A stretch of DNA of 64,000 nt from Biomphalaria glabrata (lineage: Eukaryota > Mollusca > Gastropoda > Planorbidae), in the NCBI RefSeq assembly GCF_947242115.1, contig NC_074723.1:14991001-15055000 (forward strand), given 5' to 3'. This document shows positions 46,401 through 58,149 of the stretch, in pieces (the stretch's first letter is position 1; every line of letters starts with the position of its first letter). The position numbers were made by a program, and so were the translations under genes. The notes beneath the pieces are model-generated. The model did no database searches. It was not told the DNA's origin and saw only the letters and a program-made list of their open reading frames with translations.

Positions 46401-47963
46401 TGGTGGAAAAGGATGTCAGATGAGTTGAGAAAATGCTTAAAGAAAGTCTTTACTTTACTTTACATAATTATTTGAACTAAGTCACTATAAATTTTTAGAT
46501 ATTTTTAAAATTTAATAATATTTTTATTATTGCTCACATTAAAAGCAATTGATCTTTTTTTTTCGGCAGATGTATATTTCAAGAAGAAATTAATCTTTCT
46601 TATCCCTAAGAGTTTATCAATAGGATGGATGCCACAAAACTTACTTGCTTTGTCAGAAACTCTTCCTACGAAACTTCCAGTAAGTAAAAAAAAAATTAAA
46701 GTTTCCCTTTCAGACCTTGTGGTCTATAGGGCAGATGATGTAAAGATAATCTGTTTCTGTGGACTACGGTTAACGAGGATGTCATGTGGCCTGCACAATG
46801 ACCAACCACCTTTACTTTCCCCTTCTAATGTCAGGTACCCATTAGAGTTTGGTGGACTCAGACTCAAATTAACCCTGTCCTCACCATGATTAGAACCCTG
46901 GTTCGGAAGCCGAGCGTTTTACAGCTCAGCCACCGCGCCTCCTTCCAGTAAATAGGGCAGCTTAAAATTTAATATTTTAATCTTAGTGCAAAAAGAATAA
47001 AAGCAGTCTTCAAATTTTCCCTTTAAATTTGCAAAGATATGTTCATATTTTAATGTATGCAGTAAAAAAATTGTTTCAAACACTCAGTACAATATTCAAT
47101 GACGCTTTTTATTTGGGTTACATCAGCATGCTTGTGCAGAAAATTTCCTAAAGTTATTTTTAAATCTGTTCCCTTCACTTTAAAATGCATTTAATGATTC
47201 ATTAAATTTTCATATTACTGAATAAAATGTTACAGATTAAATATTTTTATTATTATACTATTTTTTTTTGTAATACATTTGCAACTATTTTTGTTTCATA
47301 ATATGTTCCCATAAAACTTCTAATATACTTTACTTTTTAAAGAATTGTCTTCCCAGGCATGCTACCCTGCCTCATAGTGGTGCCCGGGTGGAAACGATCG
47401 TAGGAGGAAACGATTAGGCTAAAGGGTAGCAAAACAAGACTCCCTTGGGGGTGCGAGAGCATCCTCATTGCACTGTGCGGAGTTGCAAAAAAGCTCCCAC
47501 AACCTTGTCACAATCCAGGCGCTGTTCCTCAAGGGGCAGTTACATAATAAATGACGTGACCGCACGGTTAGCCTGGTATAGAAAAGAAAATGGTGGTGGT
47601 CTTAGTAGATCTATACGCTGCCTCTTGCTGTGAGTCTGACCCACCCATCAGACAGAACAATGTACACTGTTCTCATGCAGGCCAGTGAGAGGGAACTCTT
47701 GTTCACTTTTTCTGGCCTAGAGTTCCAAGAGCCGAAGGCTCTACTCTACCTGACAGTTGAAGAAAAAGAAGAAAGAACTGTTTTGTTAGAATTTTTCAGA
47801 ATTGATTTTATCCGTAAAGGACTTAACATATGGAAGTTTGGTACTATATGAAACTAAGATTGAATTGGTGACTTGTTATGAATTTAATGTATATGAATTT
47901 AATGTATGTTGTTTATATTCCATCAACAGACCTAGAGTTTGTCCAATGCCTGTGATCCTCTGA
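43477..47963 (+). CDS. Possible multi-exon host gene of unknown function
   Basis: Candidate exons: 43477-43515 (MNGNLIVIEDVTD), 43733-43831 (starts LKSGDSLKTESE, ends ARKRKRA, NLS-like), 46011-46085 (TVTICSLFSKEFAPSARSC, then INTFN), 46570-46679 (starts VYFKKKLIFLIPKSLSIG, then WMPQNLLALSETLPTKLP), 47790-47963 (starts NFSELILSVKDLTYGSLV, ends at TGA). Donors are strong (GTAAGT, GTGAGT). Phases of the last three agree with each other, but exon 2 ends in phase 0 while the third needs phase 1, so an exon is missing or these belong to two genes. The last acceptor has a weak pyrimidine tract. I do not recognise the protein. Introns hold LINE, SINE and other repeats. Confidence 0.35.
43845..44015 (-). 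mobile_element. LINE C-terminal zinc-knuckle fragment
   Basis: The - strand encodes YDTRCRKCVEDDETIEHILY followed by EC and ALHGGRPGQGIEKENT. C-x2-C-x8-H-x4-C is the C-terminal motif of several LINE polyproteins. It lies next to, but seems distinct from, the following LINE. Confidence 0.55.
44115..44850 (-). mobile_element. LINE 3' part with RNase H domain
   Basis: The - strand reads VVFTDSQSTLQALNS (RNase H, catalytic D in T-D-S), then IPGHIGIMGNEKADKLSKAG, and further on LRTGHMPLLNYHLNKI and CRHCAHPFETVNHILFECP, the C-terminal zinc motif. The last 169 codons (44624-44115) are uninterrupted; one stop precedes IPGH. RNase H after RT marks I-like LINE clades. It lies in the second intron of the possible host gene. 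Confidence 0.75.
44860..46000. other. AT-rich intronic or intergenic DNA
   Basis: Positions 45100-45900 are unusually rich in CTAGA, AGATCT and TCTATATCT words, much like transporter intron 1 (2720-3400). I could not find the missing exon of the possible gene here. Confidence 0.4.
46684..46941 (-). mobile_element. tRNA-derived SINE with 10-bp target duplication
   Basis: Head on the - strand: GGTGGCTGAGCTGTAAAACG (A-box region) and CGAACCAGGGTTCTAATC (B box). The body has GGTACCTGACATTAG and CATCTGCCCTATAGACCACA, and the left end is A-rich. It is flanked by CTTCCAGTAA at 46674-46683 and 46942-46951. Same family as 62131-62399. The insertion point overlaps the predicted donor of the exon ending at 46679. 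Confidence 0.85.
47355..47756 (+). repeat. Dispersed repeat, copy 1 of an inverted pair
   Basis: About 400 bp rich in GC (GGCATGCTACCCTGCCTCAT at the left, CTCTACCTGACAG at the right) matching 51497-51843 in reverse orientation over most of its length. Shared cores include GGAAACGATCGTAGGAGGAA and TGTGCGGAGTTG.AAAAAGCTCCCACAACC. No open frame looks real; probably a non-autonomous element of unknown type. Confidence 0.7.
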
Positions 47964-47999
47964 GTTGAAGGAGAATGTGCTCCATAATACCTACTAGTA

Positions 48000-49130
48000 C
48001 CTTGCTGATAGCTGGAAGTTCATGAATATTATGTTGTCCTTGATTTGATGATTTTGAAAACTACCATTTCTGATGACTTGAGCATTATTTCTATAATTCG
48101 AAAAAAAAACTCTTCAGAAAATATTGTCTTTATAATATTAAGAAATTGAAGATAATATTGTTCTCTTTAATATTAATATTTTAGCAAAGTTATTTGAAAA
48201 TAATCTTAAACATATTTTGTTCATTGTATAATATACATTTAATAAATAGTTGTCCAACTTGGAAAAATTGATACTCAATTATTAAACATTTTGTTGTTTT
48301 TTTTTTAACTGTGAATGTAAGCTGAGTCAAGTTAACTAGCACACTAAAAAGATTTAAAAAACAATACTGTATGCTTTAACTAACATGAGACTTAGAGCTT
48401 ATTGACTTATTAAAATATTAGCTGTAGTATCTCAAAATTCATGACCAGCTGAGAAAAAAAGAAAAGAAATTCAAACTAGTTTAGACATGTTATAAATATA
48501 TATATTTGCTTATAAAAATGTAAGACTACTTTTTGTTACAACAATGGACAGCATCTTTAAAGCTGATTTCAATGCAATCACAAGAAATATTTTTTTCTCT
48601 ACAGTTAGGCCTGCTTTACTGTTTATCTTTTTAATTTAAATAAATTTTATTCGAAGGATTAATTATAGCATGTACTTTAGCTGCTTTTTTACCTATTATT
48701 TCACAATGACAAGTAATTTAAAGTGATACCTATATGTTTTTAAAAAATACAACACACAATGTTATTGGAGAAAGTAAAAAAAATCTCACTTGTAGTAGAT
48801 CCCCTTCAATTTGAAAGTTAGTGACTATCAAATCAGGTTTTTGGAAGTAGTAAAAAAGATAAATGCATTATAAAAATTGTTTTAAATCAAATTTCTCTTG
48901 GGTGACTTGAGTAGAAAGTAATAGAAATATGAACTTCATTTAGCAATATGCTCACACTAAGCAGAAGTGGTTTTTTACTAGTGAAAATTGTCTGTCCCAA
49001 TAAGCTATTGAAACTACTGTCAGCTTCACATGATAGGAAATGTAAAGTTTTACAGTTCTTCCTTTTAGACTTTTAGGTATTATCTATCAAGAGCAGGATA
49101 AAACAAGGTTGGGTTTAGGCCATTAACACT
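48000..49130. other. AT-rich DNA, nothing recognised
   Basis: No gene or named repeat. AATAAA at about 48240 could end the possible gene described at 43477-47963. Confidence 0.4.
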
Positions 49131-49139
49131 ATTTGAAAT

Positions 49140-49350
49140 TTGAAGTTTCGTCTGTACTCTCAGCGCCTTTAAAAACCTGGAAGATGTATATATCCACAGT
49201 AGATTGGATGGAAGTCTTCTTAAACTGGCTTGACCAAAACGAGAAGACGACATATCCTGATTAGGCAACTGATGTTTGACGACGATGCAGCTCTCACTAC
49301 CGTCCGCAATAATGATTACAAAGGCTAGTCAATACTTCGACAGCTGCATG
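49140..49350 (+). mobile_element. LINE reverse-transcriptase fragment
   Basis: The + strand reads YIHSRLDGSLLKLA and, after a frame change, QLMFDDDAALTTVRNNDYKG, which corresponds to the catalytic F-A-D-D-A-A-L box of the RT. The wording matches the C-terminal continuation of the family at 22545-22998. Short and broken. Confidence 0.65.
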
Positions 49351-49559
49351 TCAATAATTCAGTCTTACAATAACTCTCACCAAGACAGAAAATAGGGCAT
49401 AAGAAGTCACCATCATCAACATCATCAAACTCCATTTGAGTGAGGGCTTGAGAGGCTCAAATCCTCTCTTGCAAAAGCCCTGGACAGAAACCCTTCTGTA
49501 TTGCGTAGTGCATACATGTCCCCATCCCCTGTTACCAGTATCTCGGTGAGCCGGACAGA

Positions 49560-50699
49560 TCAAGACAACGTTGGGTCTGCGTCCAAGCTTTCTGCTGTGG
49601 ACCTTAAAGACCTCAGTTTATCTGTCAGTACCTTTGGCGAGAAACCTTGAAACCATGAAAGCCTGAAGACCGTTTCTGATTCCTTGCCTTGGATGTCGTC
49701 GGGTAAAATTACGAATACGGGCCCCAACAATAGCCGAGACAGAAACAACGAATTGGACTTTGGCAGCTGCATAAGAAAACTCGATGCTAGGCAGCTGCAT
49801 CCAGGCGATTGACTTGAACTGAATATGCGGCGTCCTGCGGGGACAGTGCCCATGCCAAGAAACCCAGCTACAAGATCTGAACTTGACTGAAATGTGTACT
49901 TCTGCCCACATCAGTGCGAGTGACTTGAACGGTTGTGAATTAATTCCAGCGAAACCTGATGTAGCGGTGGATGAACATTACAAGGATGCTTCATGGGAAT
50001 ACCTTACAGATGAGGCTGAGAAAGACTATGTGCCTGAAACCATGGCTACCAGTGGGCCTACAACTGTGTCACGAGACATCCATGGAAAAGGTCATCTGAC
50101 TCAGCGTCTTAGAACAACAACCCTGGAATCTACGGTGATCGCCACAACATCCATTTGTGTTACGTGGCTGGCAACCCTGACCTCCACTAACTCTCCCTGT
50201 GTCAGCTGGCTGGCATCAGCGACTATCGTCATGAGGTCAAAGCAGCGACCACGATATTGCCTCAAGCGTAGACTTGCCAACTGGAAGAAGAGGAAGCGAC
50301 GACCACGGGAAACTGTGCAGATGGCTTTGTGGGCAACAGACACCCTAACGTCTGTGGTTCCCACCGATCGACCTCCACCTGAACTGTCAAAGCTCCACTG
50401 CAGTGTTTCTTTTCGGGACGAAAAGTGCTAAGACGGGGGCAATGTTATGACTTTGCCATGCGCACCACCATCCAGGCTAGTGCGCCATGCGCACCACCAT
50501 CCAGGCTAGTGCAGAGATGCGCACTTCTAGTAACCAAACTAGAACAGGATGTTGACATGAGGAGACTAAGGATTTCCGCCCAAGTAGAGAGCCAATATGG
50601 AGACGCTATGCTCAAGGCAGATGCCCCTTTGTGTTTGTCATGTCTCTATGTAAATATACGTTTATGTCCTCGTTGAGTTGCCTCACTTAAGTTATTACA
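49560..50699 (+). mobile_element. 3' part of an LTR retrotransposon with its LTR
   Basis: A fossil. The LTR at 50443-50699 (257 bp) begins TGTTATGACT and ends TTATTACA. It is preceded at 50431-50442 by a purine-rich AAGACGGGGGCA, which fits a polypurine tract. The sequence before it (49560-50430) is GC-richer than its surroundings and is probably internal element sequence; I do not recognise a domain there. No 5' LTR was found. Inside the LTR a 29-bp segment (50455-50512, core ATGCGCACCACCATCCAGGC) is tandemly duplicated. Family within LTR elements uncertain. Confidence 0.5.
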
Positions 50700-51160
50700 A
50701 TATCATGATGTGGTAGGTAAATATGAACTTTTGTCGCTATCGCAACTATTGAATCTTCAGATTGAAATCAATCTCGATAGTGCTCACAGCGAAAAGACAA
50801 AAATGGATTTCATCTGGAGCGAAAGAGACTTCAACGGTTTGTCGCAGTTTCTTTAGAAGCTTTTGAATTTCTGAAATAACAACACTGGGCATCCTTGTAA
50901 CGTCACTGTTAAAATATATTCTATAAGTATTGCTATAACTTAGCAATTAGCCTCAACGAAAGTGATATAAAACAGAACGTTTAATAATCAATTATAAACT
51001 ACAACTAGAGCCAAACTTAGAATCACAGCTCAGGCCTTCTTGTTTACATCGCTAATCATCGGCCATCTTCCTTCCTCTGTTCTCTATCGTGTCCTCTGGT
51101 ACACAATGTCGCGCCAAATGACAGTGCGCTACGTAGAGTCATAACAGTATTTACTTTAAG

Positions 51161-51240
51161 CAGGGTCAGCCTTAGGCATAGGCAAACTTGGCAGCCGCCT
51201 TAGGCCTCCGATTGGTGGGGGTTTCGCTAATGCAATGAAT
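51161..51240. mobile_element. Single hAT terminus
   Basis: CAGGGTCAGCCTTAGGCATA and the following GGCAAACTTGGC resemble the left end at 34595 (CAGGACCGGCCTTAGGCCAC). I saw no matching right end nearby, so this is an orphan fragment. Confidence 0.4.
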
Positions 51241-51496
51241 GTTAGACTTAATGTAAAAAATGTTGGAACTAATGCAAAAAAAAAATACACTAAGTGTAAA
51301 CTGTATATAACTTTATATAAATCGACAGATAGATGCAAACTTGCAGCGTACAAAAAGGGTGAACGGTGACTTTTATCCGGCATTTAAAAAAAATTTCCCT
51401 TAGAACAAAAGAAATCCATAGAACGTACGAGTGTAATACAGTGTGTGATTTACTAAATGTCAACAGAGAGCACTGGCATGCATAGACTTTAGTTCA

Positions 51497-51843
51497 TGTC
51501 AGGTAGACCTGAGCCTTCTGCTCTTGGAACTCTAGCCCAGCAAAAGTGAACAAGAGCTCCCTCTCACCACCTGAACGGGAACAGTGTACCCTGCTCTGTC
51601 TGGAGTGGGGTCAGACTTGCGGCCAGAGGCAGCGTACACAGTGCAGGACACGCCATTTATGTAACAGTGGATTGTGACAAGGTTGTGGGAGCTTTTTTAC
51701 AACTCCGCACAGTGCAATGAGGATACTCTCGCACCCCCTTAGGCACCCCCACGGGAGTCTTGTTTTACTACCCTTTAGCCTAATCGTTTCCTCCTACGAT
51801 CGTTTCCACCCGCGCCCTACTATGAGGCAGGGTAACATGCCCG
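51497..51843 (-). repeat. Dispersed repeat, copy 2 of an inverted pair
   Basis: The reverse-orientation partner of 47355-47756, somewhat shorter and diverged. Both copies end at comparable places (ACCTGACA and GGCATG), which supports a discrete element rather than a chance duplication. Confidence 0.7.
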
Positions 51844-51959
51844 GGATTCTAGTTCGTAAAAAAAGCCTTCATAAAGGAAAGCTCACTCAATCACTGCCAT
51901 ATATATATCTAAATACTGCAAGGTTTATCTCCCCTTTTCTATGTAAATGAAAAATTAAT

Positions 51960-53960
51960 TAATTACCATGTTGTGACAGGTGGGGAAATGTGACGTGTGT
52001 TTGGCGCGTTTAATGTCTAGGGGATGATTATTTTTAAAGCTATCACACCCCAACCTATCAGCATATGAATCGGGAGCAGACACGCAACGAGACAAGCAAT
52101 GAAACATAGATACAAAAGTTAAAAAGAAGAATATTTATTTACATAAATATTTACAGATAATAATAAAAAGGGGGGAGGGTTCGCATCTATCTCTGGTGAA
52201 TACTATGTTTATTCATCACTCTTGCACCTAATAAGAGAGTATGTCACTTTGTCCTCTGACTTAGCTGGTTTTCCTGTTGATGTCGCAGCTGGCTGTGTCA
52301 TGGCTTGAGGTTCTGCAGCTGGAGGTGGCGCTCTAGCGGATAGAGGGACGCCGGGGATATAGTTCTTGTGGAGTCTCAATCCCAAGTTCTAGTATCTGTA
52401 GTGGGCACAGTAGGGCGGGTGGCCGGCTACCGTGGGCACAAGTGTACTGCGGGCAGAGCTGATCTGCCGTGGGCAGCGTAGTTGACAGGATATGTCCAGT
52501 GAGTTACAGAGGGTTGGCGTAGCTATGACGTCTTGCACAGACCTGAGTCCATAGGGACGTCGCACCTAATAAGATGACAGGTGGGCTGTCGAATAGGCGG
52601 GCAATGCCGATAGCGCCAAGTAGTAGAGTTGAGTAGATCTCAGTAGGCAAGTGCAGTGCTGAATAGCACTAAGCACATAAATAGTAGGTGATTCTCGTTA
52701 GCAAATAAATAGGCAGGTAAATAGATCGTTGATCCAATAAATAGATAGGCAGACACCTGAGGGAGGCTGCGGATAAATAAAGACAAGTTAGGACATGTCT
52801 CTCATGCATCTTATCGATGCCCTCGACTGAGGTGCATTCGTCAGATTGGTGAAATTGCTTTAGAGCACAATAGGGAGATGATGACAAATGGGATTGGGAA
52901 AATAGATGGCTGACAATAGCAATATAAAAATGTATATAAAAGGGAAAGTAATAATATAAAAATGTGCATAGAAGGGGAGATAATAATCTCAAATAAACAA
53001 CACAGGTGGATAGAGAAAGAGAGGGGGGGGGTGAATTGGGCGGTGGTCAGCGACCCTGACGGTATGTTTACATATGACCGTGGGTCGAGAACAACGGAGC
53101 GCGCTTGAATGGAGAGGGTGTCCGTTCAAGCGGCGCAACTCTCTTTAGAGTAAAATGAGTAAAGGGGAGATAATTCATAACTCTTTTCTAGACGCAGTAT
53201 CAGTGCGCTAGTGAAATTATCAAGGCGGCCAACCGAGATAAAGGAAATAAAATAAGATGTACAAATATATACATGGTTGCATCAATGATCAATTGAGCAA
53301 CGTAGCATTAATAGATTAATGCAATACATAAAATATACATTAGCCATGTTCATGTTTTCTACTTACGACAGTGAGAAATACACAATGCACTAATTAAATA
53401 TAAATGAAATAATAAACTACACATGATGATCTCCAGTGAAATAGCACAAAAGTAATTAAGATGGAACTTGTGATTAAGTTCGGCTTATCACCAGGTATTC
53501 CTCTAGGAAAAAGAATATATGAAGCAGTCAAGACTCGATAGCTCAGCTCGAATGAGAATGAAAGAGTCTGATTTTATTTGGATCTACTTTTTATAGGCCT
53601 GAAAAATGCAGGCGAAAACAGGAAATGTCCTAGGCTTAGAATTATCTTACACGTGGGTGAAGTCCGACAAGAGATGGGATTCGCACATTGGGAGGTCAAT
53701 GGGCGTGTTTGTCCTCGTGGTCTCCTAGATCAAAGAGAGACATAGGAGAAAGGGGGGGGTGACTTGCATTCCACACAAGGTGGTGTCCACTGCGGCTGTC
53801 AGACATCCTGTCGATAAGATCAAAGTCTGTGCGTATCTTTGCCCCGGTCAAGGGAAGATAACTCGAAAGACGTGGCCTAGCTATCTCCAATGTGGTCAAC
53901 TAAGTCTAGCCTGGAGCGGAAAAGGTGTGGCGGGTGAATAATTTAGGGGTAGGATGGGGA
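51960..53960. repeat. GC-richer block, probably an old insertion of unknown type
   Basis: About 2 kb with higher GC than the surroundings, irregular AATAAATAG-type repeats (52670-52760) and a poly-G run (53025-53032, 53752-53759). I could not find terminal repeats or a coding domain. Composition and the sharp edges suggest an element, perhaps a long LTR, but the evidence is thin. Confidence 0.3.
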
Positions 53961-53984
53961 AATAATTAAAATAAAATAAATAAA

Positions 53985-54170
53985 TAATGAAAAATAATAA
54001 TTAATGCTGTGATAATTTTGAGTGACTCTGACAGCGAGTTTTTGACTTGTCACACATGTGTTGTCATCGACAGTGAATAATTGTGCAACTTTCAATGGGA
54101 AATGGAAGAAAAAAGTAGAACAAATCCACCTAAACAGACAGAGTGAATCAATAAAAGCTTTGTAAAAAAA
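53985..54170 (+). mobile_element. LINE 3' end fragment
   Basis: GTGAATAATTGTGCAACTTT, GGGAAATGGAAG, AACAGACAGAGTGAATC and AAAAGCTTTGTAAA follow the common LINE terminus in order. Confidence 0.6.
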
Positions 54171-54969
54171 GGGCACATATTAGTGACAGTATGACACTGT
54201 AGATTGACATCTACAGCAGTGATTCTCATCCTTTTTTTTTTTAGTTTCTCAGGCATTAGTAGACTTTCTATTCTCCTTCTCCCTATCTCCTTTCGACAAT
54301 ACCCACGCACACGCACACACACACACAAGTAAACATTATACATATCCCATAAGCAGTACAGTAGTGTATCGAAACAACAAATTTATAAATTAATTTGACA
54401 TTGACTTTTTCGAGTAGGTATTAACAGTTTACGTAATCTGTGCATATAAAGGCTTAAAAGCCTCATGACACAAGAACACTTGAGAACACTTGCAAGGTTT
54501 CATGTTGAAGGTTGCTGATAAAGATGTTCACAAGAAATTGTTTTTGAACACAGGCATGAGGGAATGGTCAGCGAGTTACATGTAGCTTGTTGATGAGGAG
54601 ATCTTTCTTATCTCTTGTATGTGGATACATACATCTGTCTCAAGAACGTTTCACGTTACGTCCTTTTCAATCAGAGGCGTAGTGGGCAAAACGTGCGCTT
54701 CGGCAAGGTACTTTATTGGCGCTCACCTACCCCATTTACAATGAACATATATAAGCGCCTTTCTGTGACAAAGTGCGAATCCGCGACCATCGAGACGATA
54801 CTCCAGAGAGCATGTCACAGGAACAGGGTTATGATTGACTCTTTGAGTTATATCAAAATAATGTAATAGACTACTTAAGCTGCGATTACACTATAGATTT
54901 TTTCTTTTACTGCAAGTTGAGATTTCCTAGAGTCCCTAAGTCTATTGACATGAAGAAACACAATACGTA

Positions 54970-55800
54970 GCCTTCAGTTTTAGCCATATCATATGCAATC
55001 AAGTTGTGGGCCGAATCGCATGGTAAGGCCCGGGCCGATTTTGACACCCAGTCTACATATGATTATCTGCATATAGATTAATGAACCCCAATAAAGTGAT
55101 TCGATAAAACACCGCCAATGTTGCACTGTTAAGACTTGTATAGTAGTAGCTCCGGAACTTTCACTTTAGTATTTTTTTTTAAAGTCCTAGCCTAAACCAT
55201 CTTGAGGACGCATGAAATAGCTGCGGGCAGTATTCGAACCCGGAATAATAGTTGCGACAGTGCGAAGTGTATTTTAAAGTGTGCACCACACTAGCAAGCT
55301 CACATACACACAGGAACGGAATGGTTATACGGGCATTGGAGCAAATGCCCTGTGGGGGCGGTACCCTAATTGGCCACTTTGAATGACAGCAAGTCCTGTT
55401 AACGTGATTTGTTTTAATGGGAAACCTTATGCCGTGAATGTATGTTAATGTATACAGTAGAACTGAGCAGACGGAACTATTGGATGTGCCATTTTCAAGA
55501 TGTATGTATGACTATTTTAGTAATAAAAAAATGTTTCAAAAGTATGTAATGAGGAATTCAATAAAAAAAATTGTAAGGTTACGATTGTACGGTAGATGCG
55601 TGTGTGTAAAAACTAAGACATATAGCCTCTAAGTCAACCTACATATAGAGATAGAGCCTTATAGGTAACACAAGAATCACTTTTCCATTCACGCCTTTCA
55701 AAATATATTGTGAGGACAAGTACCAATAGATGTACATCATATGACACGTAACTTGTGGGCCGGTTCGTATGGTTATGTCAGGACTGATTTCGAGACCAAG
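54970..55800. repeat. Direct repeat pair of about 70 bp
   Basis: Positions 54975-55055 and 55735-55810 share TTGTGGGCCG.TTCG.ATGGT and GATTTCGAGACC.AGTC-like words in the same order. The unit is probably a transposon end. Between them are a SINE fragment and unclassified DNA. Confidence 0.45.
55165..55310 (-). mobile_element. tRNA-derived SINE fragment
   Basis: On the - strand, GTGAGCTTGCTAGTGTGG (A-box-like) is followed after about 50 bp by TTCCGGGTTCGAATACTGCC (perfect B box) and then GCATGAATTGCG-like decay into AT-rich DNA. A distinct family from the others in the window. Confidence 0.5.
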
Positions 55801-56779
55801 TCCGACTCTGCAATACACATCTATATTGTTAAGTGATAAATGCATGTACTAAAAGACATTACCACGAGATGGAAAGCTTCAACTAAGTTTAAATATTTAC
55901 CACTCATTTAACGGCCTTTGAGAATTTAAAAGGCATAGTAAATGTACTGCATGCATAACTTACCCTCCACCCCACCCCCCCTGTTTTTTTTTTACTCCCA
56001 ATCGTCATGCGTGTCAAATTTCTAACTCAACGAATGAAACAGAAATTCAGATCATGCAGCTTCGTGCGACTTTCTTCAACTGGACTCATACGAAATGCGC
56101 TAAAAGGTGCACACACAGAATGACCCATAAACCTTTAAATGCTTATCAACGTTGTCTACATTCTGTACACCGGATACACCAGAGAGATATGAATAGTCAT
56201 TCGCCATTGTAGTGTTCAGACGAGGCAAATTATTTAGTACATCTAAGTAAGGACATTGTGAAACATCTCGTGTCCCCCCCCCCCTTTTTTTTTTCAGTTA
56301 ATCTGATTCATAGAAATCTTATTAAAAAAAAAACACATAAACAGCAGATCGATAAACCTGTCCTTCGGTTATAATTAGACCAATGAAACCAAAGAAAACG
56401 GCTAAGATAAGTGAGCAGAGTCTTGTCTATAAGTAAACTTTGTTTCGACTACTTTGTACATCGCCTTTACTCTACATAGAATGAAGACCTTGAAAGATGA
56501 GTGTTACTTAATTTTCCCCATTTCTTGTTATCAAAAAATCAACGCAGTTCTGTGACTTTCAGTCATGGACTTAGCGAAATATGCACTTTATTTAGTAGAT
56601 GCTTAAACACTATCTGATACATCATCTTGAAATCAAACTGCCACGAAAAAAAGACTCCCACGACTTCGGCTTTCAACTACAGATCAATGCATGTGAAACA
56701 AGCAAAATATTAAAAATACTTTTGAAAAAATAACAAAGCTTATCTAAGGGGAAGAATTTTACATTTACATCGTAATATT

Positions 56780-56975
56780 TCAATAATGTAAGATCTATTT
56801 CCCCTTTTCAAACAAAATAATTCTTTTTATATTTTTTATTCATTCATGTTTTGTGAGAAGCAATAAATAATTGTGCGAAGTTTCAACTTGATTGAAGAAT
56901 GAAAAGTGGGAGAAATAACGTGCACAAGATTTCTACCAGACAGACGGGCCGAGTTGATATACGTGTAAAATGTTT
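56780..56975 (+). mobile_element. LINE 3' end fragment
   Basis: Corresponds to 35530-35760: AATAATTGTGCGAAGTTTCA and GACAGACGGGCCGAGTTGAT in order. Confidence 0.65.
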
Positions 56976-57081
56976 ATTTGTCACATTTAGCCGCATACAT
57001 ATGAAATAAAAGGCTACTTAAGCCATTATCTACTTTATTCCAAATTATTTAGTCATTTACAGATAGGGTGTAGGTCTACAT

Positions 57082-57261
57082 CAGCGGTTCTCAACCTTTT
57101 ATGCTCGGCGACCCCTTTTTATAATCCGCCTATCTGCCGCGACCCCCCCCCCCCCACACACACATACGGCAGTAGAAGAATAGACAATAATAATCTAAAT
57201 TTTCGATAATCTTAGGCGACCCCTGGCAAGGGGGTCGCGACCCACAGGTCGAGAACCCCTG
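57082..57261. mobile_element. hAT MITE with perfect target duplication
   Basis: 180 bp flanked by GTCTACAT (57074-57081 and 57262-57269). Termini are CAGCGGTTCTCAACCTTTT and, inverted, CAGGGGTTCTCGACCTGTG, with subterminal GGCGACCCC and GGGTCGCGACCC. This terminus type (CAGNGGTTCTCAACC) is widespread among animal hAT elements. It matches the terminus at 26402. Confidence 0.88.
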
Positions 57262-57574
57262 GTCTACATGAAATCTCTTTGTATACATAAATAAAAGAAT
57301 GTAGACTCCAGAACACCAATACTTATATCGTAAACATAGAGATATATAAACCAAAAAAAATGTTCTAACGATAGATAACAACATAAATGTTATAATTTTT
57401 TTCCCTTTTCTTAGTGTCTTTTATTCTGTTAGTCGTATTCCTTGACCTAAATAACGATGAGAATCAAGAACTGTAACTTCGAAATGTGCATTGTGTATAT
57501 TGCATTACTTCCTCCTGCCTCTGCTTCAGACGAACTCTTTTGTAAATTATTACACACTGAAGCCACACATAAGC

Positions 57575-57631
57575 CGTACAAGTACAAGTACGAGACGAGA
57601 ACAGTTATTATGTAACTGGCTTACATCAATG
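57575..57631 (+). promoter_or_regulatory. Putative non-coding first exon of CYP C
   Basis: Partner of 37060-37117, ending in TTACATCAATG before GTAAGTTCAG. If spliced to the acceptor at 60111, the leader gains an ATG that opens a 5-codon frame ending just inside the main coding sequence; the CYP B pair gives the same arrangement. Confidence 0.4.
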
Positions 57632-58149
57632 GTAAGTTCAGACATTGAGACATTGTTGTTATAAGCTGTATTGAATGTAGAGATCTATATCTAATTAATG
57701 TTCTCACTGTGCAGTCCGTCAGTGTCAAGACGAGGTCAATCATTAATTGCTTTTAAGTGAGGTCATTGTGAAGCTGATAATCTCTTATTAACATAACGAC
57801 GAAATGAAAAAAAAAAGCGCTGAATTAACGATTGCCAATGATGATGTATCCTATGTGATATTGCGAATGTATATACAATCCGATAATCGAGATGTAATTT
57901 TGACTGTGTAGATTAATTTTTCATCCATGTATTTTTAATTATATTGTTTGGAATATAGCAAATTAAATATTGGGTTATAACATTTTTTTTAATAATGGAA
58001 AATGGTTTTTAAAATCTTCGTTTATTCTACTGTTATTTTTAAAAATAAATCTGAGTTTAATGGAAAATGCCAAGCCCTGACCTTCATGTAAATTTCAATG
58101 AGGAATTAGAAGGTACATCATCGTTCCTAGAGTAACGGACCTCTATATG

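Noticed and set aside
47445-47633. Short frames within 47355-47756
   Set aside because: They lie inside a dispersed repeat whose second copy does not keep the frame.
49883-50431. 182-codon open frame on the + strand
   Set aside because: Low-complexity Thr/Ser composition with no domain I recognise, in remains of an LTR element directly before its polypurine tract. Kept as part of that fossil, not as a host gene.
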